Below, piece by piece: positions 22,916 through 34,349 of a stretch of 64,000 nucleotides of DNA; positions within the stretch are counted from its first letter, which is position 1; every line of letters begins with the position of its first letter. Source of the stretch: Morella rubra (Eukaryota; Streptophyta; Magnoliopsida; Fagales; Myricaceae); assembly GCA_003952965.2 (NCBI GenBank), contig CM025855.1, forward strand, positions 8,273,877 to 8,337,876, written 5' to 3'. Below the pieces are notes generated by a model. That model was not told the origin of the DNA, searched no databases, and worked only from the letters and a program-made list of their open reading frames with translations. Position numbers and translations under genes: made by a program.

Positions 22916-25900
22916 TCACTTAGTCCTGCTTTTCATCTTCCCATTATTTATTTTATTATTTTTCTTAAGAGTAGCTAAATGTCTTAGGCTCTCAACTCAC
23001 GTGTTTTTAAGTTGCCCATTAGTGTCTATCTTTTGTCTTAGCCGAATTCCTCTCCACTTTGCATTTAAATAGGTCACTTGCCCTAGTGTCCTTTAGCCGT
23101 CTCCACTTTGCATTTACTATCCTTTGTTACTTTTTACTCCTCTCTCTCTCTCTTTTAGCCGACTAGATGGAGCTTGTTCATTGGCTCCTTTGTTGACTTA
23201 GTGACATGCAAGAAGAAGTAGAAGCTGGAGAATTTCGGTGGCTGCATGTGTGTGGGTGCAACTTGGTATATAGAGTTAGCCGAATGAGTGCCTACCTAGT
23301 TACATAGGAGAAGAGGGAAGATCAAAACTAAAAGAAGAGAAGAGAAGAGAAGAGAAGAACAAGACTTGTGTTGCCCGAAAGTGATAGGAGAAGGAATGGC
23401 AGCCAACTGAAAATGAAAGAAGAAGGAGAGGAGAAAGAGAGCAAGTTGGTAGTTTAAAGGCTGAGGTTCGGTCAGAGCAAAGGAAAGCAAGGAGAAAAGA
23501 GATGAGGGATTGTAGTTGATGTTTATAGAGTTGGCATGGATAAAGAGTCTTTACGTGTGCTGTTAGAAGAAAAGTAGCCTTTCATTTATAGTGCTGAAAC
23601 TGTACGTGAGAGAGAGAGAGCTAGAGCTTTTGACTTTGTGATTTTGTACGTACACAGTGAAGTGTTTAGAGACTTATATGGCACATGCTTGAATCTATTG
23701 AGACATGATGATGCAAAAGAGGATCTAAGATAGAAGGAGGTCACAGTCAGGGACTTAAGAAGCTTAAATGAATGTAGGAAAGTCACGGATTGGCTAAGGA
23801 GAAAATGAGAGAGACAAGCATGAAATTCTTTTGATTTTTTTGTGAAAATGTAACATTCTGAATGTTGACATGGAATTTATGCTCTGTTAACAAGCTGATA
23901 TGCATCAATATCTTTTTAGTAAGGTCTGAGACCACAATGACTTGGAGATCACCATTAGGTGCGGTAAAGGAGGAAAAAAAATAAACATGCATGCACTTTT
24001 TCATGTTTCTTATGTTAGCCGGTTAGAAGATGCACTATAGCATGTGTCGATTTATATTATTTGAGCAGAAAACTTTTTGAGTATGTTGCTAATTGATGTC
24101 TAAATAAACCTTAAAAATTCAAAAGAAAAGAACGGAGGAAGATAGAAAAAAAAAATAAGTGGCAATGTAAATGGTTGTTCATTTTTGTTTTGGATATAGT
24201 AGGAATATTATACTCAAGACACATGTTAACTACACGGAGATTGAAATTGAGGTTAAAGACAAGAGTGAAATCTTGCATGCAAAGAAAATTGTTAGAATAT
24301 AGTTTACCTGACTTTTTGTTTTTACACTATAAAGTTTTGTAAATATAGATCGTGCCCTAAAAGTTTCAGCTAGCTTGGATAAGTGGAAATGCCCTTGGAT
24401 GCACCTAGAGTTAGTATGGATTTAATTTAAGGGAATTATGGTAGGAATTGAGCCCAAAACTATTTCACATGAGGCCCAAATTACATGGCCTAATGTGACT
24501 TCAAAACTGGCCTAATAGATTTTATTAATGAGCTAATAAGTAATTAAGTAAAAAGTGCAATGAAATAAAGTATGTAGAACGTACTCATAATGCATTCCTT
24601 TTTGCATATGTACATGTATTTACTTGATTTTCATCGAATATGTTAATATGCCATACCGCATAATCATCTCATGGATATGGGAAACACTATCTTGATCAGA
24701 AAGAAACCTATACCCCGAGGTGGTCCTAAGATCGGGTGACGATACCGCTAACATTGGATAGTGCAAGCCATTACTGAGAGGATAGTGGTTAGTATCCCTA
24801 AGCGATGGAACAATCATGCCTAACCAGGTTCTGGTGCAGGGGCACAAGACAGTCCTAGAGGAGAGGAGGGATGCACAACCCAGACTCTTGGGGTTAAATA
24901 GAGCGAAGAAATGACACCTCTACCAGACTGGAAATGAAAGAAAGTGAAATTATTGGGAAATGAATGCATTCATTCTACATTTGCATCACTCATATCATTT
25001 TGTTATGAATATTGCTTGATGGTTCAGTCTTCACTATGTCTGTAATTTCGATTTTATATCATTGTATGTAATGTTCCTTTTTCCCCCCTTACTAAGTCAG
25101 TAGGACTCACCCCTTTTATTTGTTTAATATTTTGTATGTACTGCTATGGAAATTGGACCTGACAGATGTTGACGTTTATGAGCGAGCAAATTTTGAATGT
25201 TCATCCATACATCTTAGTTGTTAAGATATGGACTTACATCACGGATACATTGAGGTATACGTGGGGTACAAGCCCCAATGGTACCTCAAAGATCCACCTA
25301 TTCCCACTTCCCGTGTAGCAGACTTTGGGCTGGTCGATGTCGACCCGACCCTCCTGCACGTAGTCTCTCCTCCACCGGCTCCCCCAGCAAGAGCACTGGG
25401 GAAAACGGAGCTTGTCGTCCTATCCTCCGATACAAAGTAGGGGATGAGTGGACTTCAGCGGTAGTCACTCTTTTGTTTTAGTAGTTTAGTTAGCTGTTTC
25501 ACAAATGGTGTATTACAAAAAGCTTTAGATAGCTTCCGTTTTGTACTTCTTTTCTCTTACTTTTGTATTCCTCATGAAGGATATTTTGTAAAAGAGAACA
25601 AAAATCCATGATAATAGAGGAACTGTTTATATCAAAAAAAATGTCCTATGCCATATTTGGCTTTCGTATTTTTCATTTCTTCTCGTTAAATTTTCAGTTA
25701 CTTTCTGTTAATTTCCAGTTACTTTCTTGTTATATATCATTTTGTTATCGTCTAATTTTTTTTAGATAGAATTTCTCTCATATTTCTAAAAAATCAATTT
25801 TCAAGTAAATGTTTTCTGCTAAGCTTTTTCAAAGCCAATTATCAAGACTTTATAGGATTAATTCATGCTGTAATTCTCGCTTGTGTGCATACCATTACTA

Positions 25901-25941
25901 TAGGTGAGCCTAGGGAGTAAGTACTAGCACAGGGCGTGACA
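22613..25941 (+). mobile_element. Large solo LTR (3329 bp), probably gypsy type, inserted in copia reverse transcriptase
   Basis: It begins TGTAACGCCC and ends GGGCGTGACA, so the outer ten bases form an inverted repeat with one mismatch. A perfect 5-bp duplication GGTAC flanks it (22608-22612 and 25942-25946). Deleting the insert plus one GGTAC restores the reading ...NNIIGT-KWIYKNKSD... of copia reverse transcriptase. TGTAAC/TGTCACGCCC termini are typical of gypsy LTRs. No coding domain is visible inside, so it is a solo LTR or a large non-coding derivative. Orientation is assigned only from the TGTAACGCC end. A (CT)n run is at 22883-22912. Confidence 0.85.
22883..22912. repeat. CT dinucleotide microsatellite
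   Basis: About fifteen uninterrupted CT units lie inside the large solo LTR. A related GAAGA/AGAGA-rich stretch follows at 23330-23360. Confidence 0.95.
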
Positions 25942-26834
25942 GGTACAAAATGGATCTATAAGAACAAATCAGATGAAAATAGTGTAATGGGTAGAAATAA
26001 AGCCTGACTTGTAGCTCAAGGCTACTCCCAATAGAAGGCATCAATTTCGATAAAACCTTGCATCAGTAGCATGATTGGAATCCGTTCGAATTTTGTTAGC
26101 CATATGTTGTTCCATGGGTTTAAATTACACCAAATGGATGTGAAAGTTGCATTCTTAAATGGTATTCTACAAGAAGAAGTTTTTGTAGAACAACCGAAAG
26201 GGTTCATAAATCCCAAGTATCCTAATCACATGTTCAAGCTTAAGAAAGCTCTCCACAGTCTAAAGCAAGCTCCTAGAGCTTGGTACAAGAGATTAACTAC
26301 CTATTTGCTTGAAAAAGGTTTTGCTAGAGGAGGTGCTAATCGCACTCTTTTCATTAAGAAAACTGATAAAAATCTAATTATAGCCCAAATTTATGTAGAT
26401 GATATTTTTTTCAGTTCTCTAAAAGAATCTCTTGCTAATGATTTGCAGAATCCATGAAAAATGAATTCAAAATGAATATGGTAGGTGAATTACATTATTT
26501 CCTTGGTCTGCAAATTAAACAATGCAAGGAAGGGTTGTTTATTTCTCAGTCAAAATATGCAAAGAACCTAATGAAACGTTTTGGCTTAGATAGTAAGAAA
26601 CATACCAAAATTCCCATGAATATCTCAGTAAAATTGAATGTTGATTATACTGGCAAAAATGTTGACCATACCATGTATCGTAGTATGATAAGCAACTTAT
26701 TATATTTAACTACTAGTAGACCAGATATGTCTTTTAGTGTAGAGATATGTGCTAGATTTCAAGCAGATCCCAAAGAAACTCATATGGATGCAGTGAAGAA
26801 AATTATACGCTATGTAAATGGTACACTGATGTAA
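25942..26834 (+). pseudogene. Copia reverse transcriptase (main part)
   Basis: Reading resumes at 25942 with GTKWIYKNKSDEN. The open stretch 26071-26457 encodes LHQMDVKVAFLNGILQEEVF (catalytic Asp in MDVK), KKALHSLKQAPRAWY, and QIYVDDIFF with the YVDD active-site box. A stop at 26457 separates it from FKMNMVGELHYFLGLQIK...SMISNLLYLTTSRPDMSF (26454-26834). Stops near 26002 and at 26457 disable it. Confidence 0.9.
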
Positions 26835-27300
26835 AATAGGCGGGAAACTCAAATGATAGAAAGAGTACATTAGGTGGATGTTTCTTCTTGGGTACTACTT
26901 TGGTATTTTGGCTTAGTAAGAAGCAAAGCTCAATATCTTTGTCCACTACTGAGGCAGAATATATAGCCATGGGTAGTTGTTGTACACAAATCCTATGGAT
27001 GAAGCAAATGCTATCTGATTATGATATACGTCTAAATTCTATGTTTGTATATTGTGACAATAACGACTGCAATAAATATTTCTAAAAATCCTATACGCAC
27101 TCACGTACAAAGTATATAGACATTAGGCATCATTTCATACGTGACTTAGTTGAAAAATAAATTATTACTATTGAAGATGTACCTACTGAAAATCAACTTG
27201 TTGATATATTTATAAAGCCACTCGATACTACAAGATTTTAATTGTTAAGGCAAGCTGTTAATATTTGTCAAATGCCTTAATATAATTTGTTTTAATTGAT
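26835..27300 (+). pseudogene. Copia RNase H domain
   Basis: The open stretch 26888-27085 encodes WLSKKQSSISLSTTEAEYIA, the copia RNase H signature, then FVYCDNND. The tail THSRTKYIDIRHHFIRD, IEDVPTENQLVDIFIKPL follows to about 27245 with stops between. This is the end of pol. Confidence 0.88.
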
Positions 27301-27899
27301 ATATTGCCCATTTAATTTTCATTAAGTTATTCATGAATTATTTCATCATTCAGTTAGTTAAAAATGTCCTACATGTTATTTTGATAATTTCCATAACATT
27401 TGATGTATTTGTAAAAACTCAGATAATTGATTTTAATTTTTTTTATTTTCTTGAAAATAATCTGAGTTTTCAAGTTCATGAGAAGTTTGTATGAAGTTAT
27501 AACTGTATAGTGTATCTACTGAAGGATGATAGCTTACACGGCAACAATGGTGGAAAGTTAAAAAAAAAAAATTTGGTAAGTGTTGGTTTAATGGGCACCG
27601 TTTTAATAAGCTCGGTGTCATTAGTTTTAATAAAAACACAGAGTCCAAGCCCGTGCATTTTAGATGTAAATTTCCTTCACTTAGCCTTTTTAGTTGAAAA
27701 GCCCACTAACCCATTAACTTTTTAACTTTTTTAAACCAACTTCCCCATTTTACCCTTATGAATTATTTTTACCCCAACTCTTTGCCGACACTTTCCCTAA
27801 GCCATTCTCTCTTGCGCCGTTTACCTCCTTATGTTGCGTCGTGCCTCTCAACTTGCTCTTGTTGGATTTTTGTTCAAGAAATCTTTGTTTAGACATCAT
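27301..27899 (+). mobile_element. 3' non-coding part of the SIRE-like element, before the nested copia fragment
   Basis: No coding domain is recognised. Its position after RNase H and before the 3' LTR fits the long 3' region of SIRE-type copia elements, which sometimes holds an env-like ORF; none is open here. The boundary with the nested copia fragment near 27900 is approximate. Confidence 0.45.
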
Positions 27900-27902
27900 T
27901 TA

Positions 27903-29262
27903 CTCAACGAAAATGGCATGTATGAGTAGGTGCACAAAAAGACTGGCCTTCACAAAAAAATTCTTAAAATATTTTTGGTGAATAGAAGGCTTGTAGCCTA
28001 AGCCACTTTTGTCAAAGACACATCTTTGACTACCAAGAATCAAATCCAAAGATTTCTTTCCTTGAGTGAACTTCTCAAGGATTTTGCTTTGAGAAATTAT
28101 TTTGTTGTTCAAAGCAACTTTCTCTTTTTCAAATTCTAAAGCTTTTTGTTGGAATAAATCATTTTCAAGCTTTAGAGTATTTTCTCATTTTTCAATAAAT
28201 CAATTTCTTTTGAGATCAAAATGAGTTTCTTTTTCAAGGATGTATATTTTGAACCAAGTTTTTCAAATTGACAAAGAAGTTCATCAAAGGCATTTTGAAG
28301 TTCAATATATGAAAGTTTAGGTTCATCATCTGAAGAGTATACCTCATCATCATCCTCAAATGCCATGAGGCACATGTTAGCGATTTCTCCATCTTCTTCT
28401 TTGGAGGAGGAGCTTTCATCGTAAACATGCCATGATGTATTCTTGTATTGGAGGCTTATCTTCTCTTTCTTTCTTTTGAGGAAGTTCTTGACCTTTTTAG
28501 TCATCAAGACTATGTCTTCCTCATTGTCATCCTCATCTTCATTATGGAAGATTTGAGGGCGATCCTCATCTTCTTCTTGCTCTCATCTTCATTTTCAAGC
28601 ATTTGGATCTCATGGGTCATGAGGGATCCGAGAAGCTCTTCTAGAGGTAGCTTGGTGAGATCTTTAGCCTTTTGAATTGCGGTCACCTTTGCTTCCCAAG
28701 ACTTTAGTAGTGACCTAAGGATTTTTCTCACCAAATCCGAGTTAGTATAAGATTTACCAAGAGCATTCAAAAGAGCATTCAAAGAATTTATAATGTTGGT
28801 AAATCTAGTATACATGTCACTAATGGATTCTTCCGGTGTCATTTTAAATAACTCATAGTTATGGACAAACATACTAATTTTGGACTCTTTGACTTGGTTT
28901 GTCCCTTCATGTGTAATCTCTAGAGCATGCCAAATTTCCTTAGCATTTGTGCAAGAAGATATTCTATTAAACTCTCCTCTATCTAAAGCACAATATAATA
29001 TGTTCATAGCTCTTGCATCTAGAGAGATTTTCCTTTTGTCTAGGTCACTATATTCATTTTCGTTTTTGAGGGTTTCAACCTCTCCAACTTTCTTTGTGGG
29101 AATATGTGGACCATTCAATATGCATAACCATAAATCATAATCAATAGATTGAAAATAAATACTCATCCTAACTTTCCAATATGCATAATCACTACCATTA
29201 AAGAATGGTGGTCTAAGTGTGGAAAGTCCCTCAACTTGAGTGTTGAAGCTTGAAGTTGTCAT
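27903..29262 (-). pseudogene. Copia gag (UBN2-type), truncated before the zinc knuckle
   Basis: From the start at 29262 it is open for 250 codons: PPFFNGSDYAYWKVRMSIYF, then AKEIWHALEITHEGTNQVKE, then SDLVRKILRSLLKSWEAKVT and LPLEELLGSLMTHEI. After a frame change near 28510 it continues KVKNFLKRKKEKI, an acidic linker and a long helix (to 28172). Then another frame gives GKKSLDLILGSQRCVFDKSGLGY, the standard segment before the gag zinc knuckle, and the text ends there. It is less decayed than the surrounding SIRE-like element. Confidence 0.82.
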
Positions 29263-29316
29263 TCTAACTCAAGATTTTTAAATCTTGTATAACGAGCACC
29301 AAGATCTGATACCATT

Positions 29317-31102
29317 TGTTAGTCCAAGGATTAAGGCAACCCAAGAGGGGGGTGAATTGGGTTTCCAAACTTTTTCACTTTTAACCCCAAAGTCATGTTT
29401 GCAAAGTAAAGACTAATTTAGCATAAGTATATAGATGCAATAAGAGAATAAGTGCTAAATGTAAAAGTAGGGATAGAGAAGTAAACACGTGATTTTTAGG
29501 TGGTTCGACAAACCCGCCTACATCCACCCCTCAAGCTCCTTTACCGAGCCTTGAGGTTTTCCCACTATCTTCCAAATAGTGTACACACTAGCTTCCGGGT
29601 GCTAGAGAACCGTACAAGTGTTTTCCGGGAACCTCACTAACCAAGCTTGAGATATACCCTCTCTAAGCTTCTTCTTTAGTGAACAACCTCACTAAAGGAA
29701 TCACCTCTTTTGGATAGGAAGATTACAAGAATAAACTCTCTCAAAGAGTGGATATGAAAATGGAAAGTTCTATCTCTTTGATTCACACAATGACAAGGAT
29801 AAGAAAGTGTAATTTGTGTGAATGATATAAAAAATATGGAATAGGAAGGTTTAAGATATTTCTCAAGCTAAGTAAAATGATATGTAGTCGAGCTCTCTTC
29901 TTTAGAGACAATAGGAAGGTCTTTATATAGGCCACATGAGAAAACTAGCCATTTATAACCACCGCTTCATGTACAGGTCGGTCAATCGCTTCAAGGTTAC
30001 CATTACCCAACGATCACATTGTCAGAGCTTCAACGAATCTATTTCAAAATATCTACTAGTCGACCGCTACACCAAACGGTCGAAGTCCGGTCGACCTTTA
30101 ACTTAAGCACATGATCCGGTTCATTTAAAACCACGATTTTGCCACTTTAAAACACCAATTTTAAAGACTAACTTCCCATAAGTATATAAAAGGTTTGGGA
30201 GTTGATTGGGGTGTTTTGAAACCATTTAAAAAATATTTGATCTTTCAAGCAAGAGGTAAAACGGTTTATGCACATTTTGAAAGATATGCAAGTGTATGAT
30301 TCAAATCCTTGTCAAAAGTGAAACTAAGAGTTACAAGATTATACCCTATGGTCTTGAATCCAAGTGGTACCAAGCTTCGATAAGGAGTGTAGTTTAGGTA
30401 GTTGGAGCGAGTTCTTAAAGAAACCGTCGCTCTATCTCTTTGATTCACACAATGACCTATGAGAAATATGAATAAGGTTTAAGATATTTCTCAACATGTG
30501 GTCGCTTTTTTTTTAGAGACAATAGGAAGGTCATATGTGAGAAAACTAGTCCCAATTTTACCGTTGTTCAACTTCAGGGTTACCATTACCCAACGGTCAC
30601 ATTGTAAAGTGCTTCAATGGATTATTTCAAAATATATACCGGTCGACTACTACACCAAGAGGTCGAGGTGAAGCGGTTGACCTCTTCAACTTAAGCACAT
30701 GATCTAGTTCATTAAAACCATGTTTTTGACCATTTTGAAACACTTAATTTTAAGGACTAACTTCCCATAAGTATATAAAAGGTTTGGGAGTTGATTGGAG
30801 TGTTTTGAAACCATTTAAAAAATATTTTATCTTTCAAACAAGAGGTAAAATCGGTTTATGCATGTTTTGAAAGATATGCAAGTGAGTGCTTCAAATCCTT
30901 ATCAAAAGTGAAACTAAGAGTTACAAGATTATACCCTATGGTCTTGAATCTTCACTTTTGAGTTCCTTGCATCTTCTTGATCTTCAATCTTCTTGTCTTT
31001 TGCTCTTTAATAAAAATGTCTTTGTCTTTGAAGATGTCCATTTTGTAAACTTAATCTATTTATTGAAATCATCAAAATATCGATTGTGAACAAAAGCCAA
31101 CA
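29317..31102 (-). repeat. 5' LTR of the minus-strand copia element, with an internal duplication
   Basis: On the plus strand it runs from TGTTAGTCCAAGG to AAAAGCCAACA; the GGGGGGTGAATTGGG block near 29350 marks the LTR 3' end on the minus strand. Two partial copies of one internal segment lie at about 29766-30356 and 30431-30950, sharing runs such as GGTTTGGGAGTTGATTGG and TTACAAGATTATACCC. Hence the unusual length of 1786 bp. Confidence 0.75.
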
Positions 31103-31444
31103 AATTGGAGATATTCTGGATTAGATGTGTTGTTTTGTAGTTGGAGATTGTATTTATGATACATGTGGATTGGATGTGCTTATTGAAGTGCTTACATTTT
31201 CTTTTTTGATGTATCTTGGAGATGATACTTTGATGGCTGATTGGGAGATGATATATTGGGAGTGTTTATATTTTTTGGTGATATTTGGTTGGTCTATTTT
31301 GTTAAGTTTAATTTGCTAAATATGAATTTTAATATTGGAAATCTTTGTATGTTTATAGATCAATCTCGTTTTTTATTAAAGTTCTTAAGCGTAGGTTGCT
31401 GATTACACTTATGCTGAATTTGTATATGATTATAACAAGCTGAT

Positions 31445-31545
31445 ACATAGGGGAGAGTTCCTCTATATTATATGGAATATTTGTCTCAGGGGGAGAGTTC
31501 CTCTATATTATATGGAATATTTGTCTCAGGGGGAGAGTTGTATTC
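31445..31545 (+). repeat. Tandem 39-40 bp repeat with purine tracts in the copia 3' region
   Basis: Two near-identical consecutive units run GGGGAGAGTTCCTCTATATT...TTTGTCTCA, followed by a third GGGGGAGAGTT start. The repeated GGGGGAGAG resembles copia polypurine tracts. Confidence 0.85.
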
Positions 31546-31792
31546 TTAAAATATCGCTTATTCAAAGCAAATAATTAACTGTTGTTATATGTTGATCAAT
31601 CTCATATCTGAACTAATGAGATCGTAGTTCTTGTGCTGCTGAGTTGTATTATGTAGGTTTTAGAAAATCTCATGAATTTATAGAGTAATTTATATTAGTA
31701 TTCAGAGACTAGTCTAATGTAAATGGTTTCTATGGTGGTGATCAACAGAATCCATGTCCTAGGGGTTAGGATTATTTTTGTCACGAAGTTAT

Positions 31793-33063
31793 GGCTTTAA
31801 CTTTGTGTGTAATTGAGTTTAATTCCTGAGATATAAAGAAGTATTGAAGCTCCAATGTATAACTGAAGTAGTGCAAATACACATTTTGGACATATGTTTT
31901 TGGGATTCAAGTTTGATTGGAATTTGCACAGAGTCAATTAACGCGAGATGGAGGCGTTATTTTTTTCCTAAAAAAAGTTCAAGTTCGTTGGCAGTCAGAT
32001 GGAAGTTTGATAGAATCGAGACTTATACAACTACAGTAACAGATTTTAGTTAGAATCGTGCATAATAATCATGACTTATGAACGAAATAATGAGGAAGTT
32101 TCTAAGCCATCTTGGCCTTCATGACTGCAGTTGTATGGACGTCAACAAGGCCAAGATGGTCTAGAAACTTCCTCACTATTCCGTGGATTACCCTCAGTAT
32201 ATATCCCCAATATTTTCTCATTGTTTATTTACTTAAAAAAATTACAAAAATTGAGCCTTCATTGAAAAATCTCTCAAAGAGTCTCTGTTATTTTTATGAG
32301 CTTATTGTGTGTGAACTAAACATGAAACCTTGAGATATCTCCCTTCTCTTTAGGTTCTTAGTTCCATATTTGATCACCATATTTTTCCCTAAAAGAAATT
32401 CAAGATCTTCAGAGTTGATAGAAATCTTGGAGGTCGCGAAGTGCCCCGTTCTTGAGATGTTGTTGGTGTAAGTTCACATGGAGGACAGCGTGCTATGAAT
32501 AGCGAGATAAAGTGTCTAAGCTTTTTAAATGGATGAGAGGTTCTCACTTCCTGCTGGTTGCAGATCTGGATGTGGTATTCCAGGTAAGAAATCGAGTGTG
32601 TTAAATTAGGAATTTAGAAATTCTTGAGTCTATAGATCTCTGTGTATTTCAAGTTTAAAAAACCAATGATATCTTTTCCCCGGCCTACGAGCCCGTAGAA
32701 TTTGTCTCTTGAAATTTGTCTCCAAGAGATTTTTTCTTCGTAACCAAATATTGGTGTCATTATGTGGTGATTGTTAAGTTTATTGTGTTCTTGATTAATT
32801 GTTAATAATCTTTGAACAGTGACTAAGAATTTATAGAGTTATTGGATTTAAAGAATCTAAGGTAGAGATTCAGATGTGCACGAGTTATATTCCACATTGA
32901 TATATCTTGTTGTAGTTTTATGCATATTGAAATTGCTGATTTGCACTAGTGAAGTTTGTGCAGAAAGTTATTAAGTGCAAAAAGTTGTAGAAAAATTTGT
33001 AGAACCAATTCACCCCCTCTAGGTTCGGGTACTATTGTTTTGGGTCTTAAATAGTCTTGTTCA
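31793..33063 (+). repeat. 3' LTR of the SIRE-like element, 5'-truncated and with an inverted duplication
   Basis: It aligns with 18377-19602 throughout except for two changes. The first bases (the polypurine tract and TGTTAGTG start) are missing, and an extra segment at about 32080-32150 has copied AAGTTTCTA...CATCTTGGCC in inverse to the native GGCCAAGATGGTCTAGAAAC, producing a long hairpin-capable palindrome. It ends CTTGTTCA at 33063. Confidence 0.82.
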
Positions 33064-33116
33064 TAAACTATGAGCTCTAAAAGCTTAAGTTGCCAAGGCC
33101 CAAGAATTGGACCAAT

Positions 33117-33119
<3 letters not shown>

Positions 33120-33157
<38 letters not shown>
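33120..33157. repeat. TG dinucleotide microsatellite
   Basis: About nineteen uninterrupted TG units, in what looks like the intron upstream of the latex-protein-like exon. Confidence 0.95.
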
Positions 33158-33159
<2 letters not shown>

Positions 33160-33395
33160 CAAGCACGCACACAACATGTTTTTGAGCTATTTCTGGTAGA
33201 TCTATCTCAAAATTTGGCTATCATAATTCTTTTCCTGTTATAGCCTTTTCTCAATGGGATTCCTTTCCTATTCTCTGAATGCCCTTGTTAAAAGCTCAGG
33301 AATTCAGTTCTAGACAAGAAATTATATATGTTTCTTTCACTTCGGAGAAGGATGATGATAACATCGTTAACTGACTTCCCTATTCTAAATTGTAG

Positions 33396-33660
33396 ATGGG
33401 AAAGCTAAAGTTGCTAAGAACAAAATTAAGGCACTGGATAAGGCAAACAAATCGATCACGTTCAAAGCGACTAAAGGAGACATCCTTAAGGAGTACAAGA
33501 ACATCAAAATCATTCTTCAAGTCACACTGAAGGGCAAGGGCATCTTGGTGCACTGGATCTTGGAATATGAAAAACTGAACGAGGATGTTCCAGACCCCAA
33601 TTCTTTGCTTAAATTTGTACTTGAAGTCAGCAAAGACATTAACTCTCACCTCTGCACCCA
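33396..33660 (+). pseudogene. Major latex protein / Bet v 1-like gene, orphan exon 2
   Basis: An acceptor TTGTAG at 33390-33395 precedes (D)GKAKVAKNKIKALDKANKSI, then GDILKEYKNIKIILQVTLKG, KGILVHWILEYEKLNEDVPD and LLKFVLEVSKDINSHL. This is the second of the two exons of plant MLP-like genes, split at the family's usual place (a split GAT codon before GKAK). The first exon is absent upstream: the sequence between the copia 3' LTR and the acceptor looks like intron. The frame reads through the place where the family normally stops (after 'SHL') for about 25 more codons. It is probably a remnant separated from exon 1 by the retrotransposon cluster. MLP proteins bind small hydrophobic ligands. 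The similarity is clear; functional status is inferred. Confidence 0.82.
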
Positions 33661-34349
33661 GGCAATGATGAAAGAGTTATGTTGCATATATCCTATTACC
33701 GTACATACATTTCTGCAATAAGCGATCGATTGGGAGAGTGAGTGCAACCCACCGTCTTCTATTATGCAAGTGTGTTTGTAACTTTTAGTCATGTGGGGGC
33801 TTATTGAAGCCAGTTATTGCAGGCATCTGTTCACTCATGGACAATATGTGTATATCACTTGATACACCTGGGCCTTTTTTCTTAACATGTTCATGACGGA
33901 TGTGTGACGAGTGTATGCTTCTTCTACTAAATTGTGCAAGCGTATGTCTTAAGTTGTGTGGGCTAGCTTACTTACTCAAGCCGTTTAATTAGTGTATGTA
34001 TTTCCTTTACGAGTTCTTTGTCAATTTCATATATGTGCAGCTCCTTTCGCTATGCGTATTTTCAGAAATGTGGGGCCTCAAGCCCCCTAAATACTACACC
34101 TTTTTTTAACAATATAGGAACATTTTATTGCTACTCTGTCAACTAGTGTCACACTCAGGAAAAAAAATTAGTGTCAAATACAATAATCTACCTAAGAAGG
34201 GAGTTAAAATCAATAAAACTATATTGTCTATTGGTTGCACACTAACTAGTGTAATATCTACCTATGGTTCAGATGAAATAATAATTTTTTTTCAATGGCA
34301 GGAAACCTGTATGCCAAGTTCATCGTAGTGAGTCCATATAATTACACAG
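33661..34349. other. Downstream region of the latex-protein-like exon
   Basis: Two similar stretches (about 33760-33830 and 33925-34000, each with ATTATGCAAG/ATTGTGCAAG, then GTGTGGG/GTGGGGG and GGCTTA/GGCTAG) suggest a duplicated 3' untranslated segment. From 34090 to 34340 it is AT-rich with several AGTGTCA/ACTAGTGT words and no gene. Confidence 0.35.

Larger units (their letters stand above)
27900..31102 (-). mobile_element. Second copia element, minus strand, truncated (5' LTR plus gag only)
   Basis: A 5' LTR (29317-31102), a primer-binding site in inverse (29303-29314, GATCTGATACCA) and a gag gene (29262 down to about 27903) are present in the correct order on the minus strand. All of pol and the 3' LTR are absent. 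The left break near 27900 lies within gag, just after the NFFVK text that normally precedes the zinc knuckle. The element lies inside the 3' region of the SIRE-like copia element. Confidence 0.75.
18377..33063 (+). mobile_element. SIRE-like Ty1/copia retrotransposon, decayed and twice interrupted
   Basis: The two LTRs (18377-19602 and 31793-33063) flank an internal region with primer-binding site, gag with two zinc knuckles, a protease/pre-integrase fragment, reverse transcriptase and RNase H in copia order. Most of the integrase core is missing: the text jumps from GPCQLGKQIRTSH (22042) to DSHSDEGIFLGYS (22070). A 3.3-kb solo LTR (22613-25941) splits the reverse transcriptase, and a minus-strand copia fragment (27900-31102) sits in the 3' non-coding part. 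The double CCHC box (one of the CHGCKGFGHFKAKCPTYL type) and the long 3' untranslated region suggest the SIRE/Maximus lineage. Many stops and frameshifts make it inactive. Confidence 0.85.

Noticed and set aside
24620..25481. Several short ORFs in the large solo LTR, some moderately GC-rich.
   Set aside because: No domain, no splice signals, and they fall within a non-coding LTR defined by a perfect target duplication.
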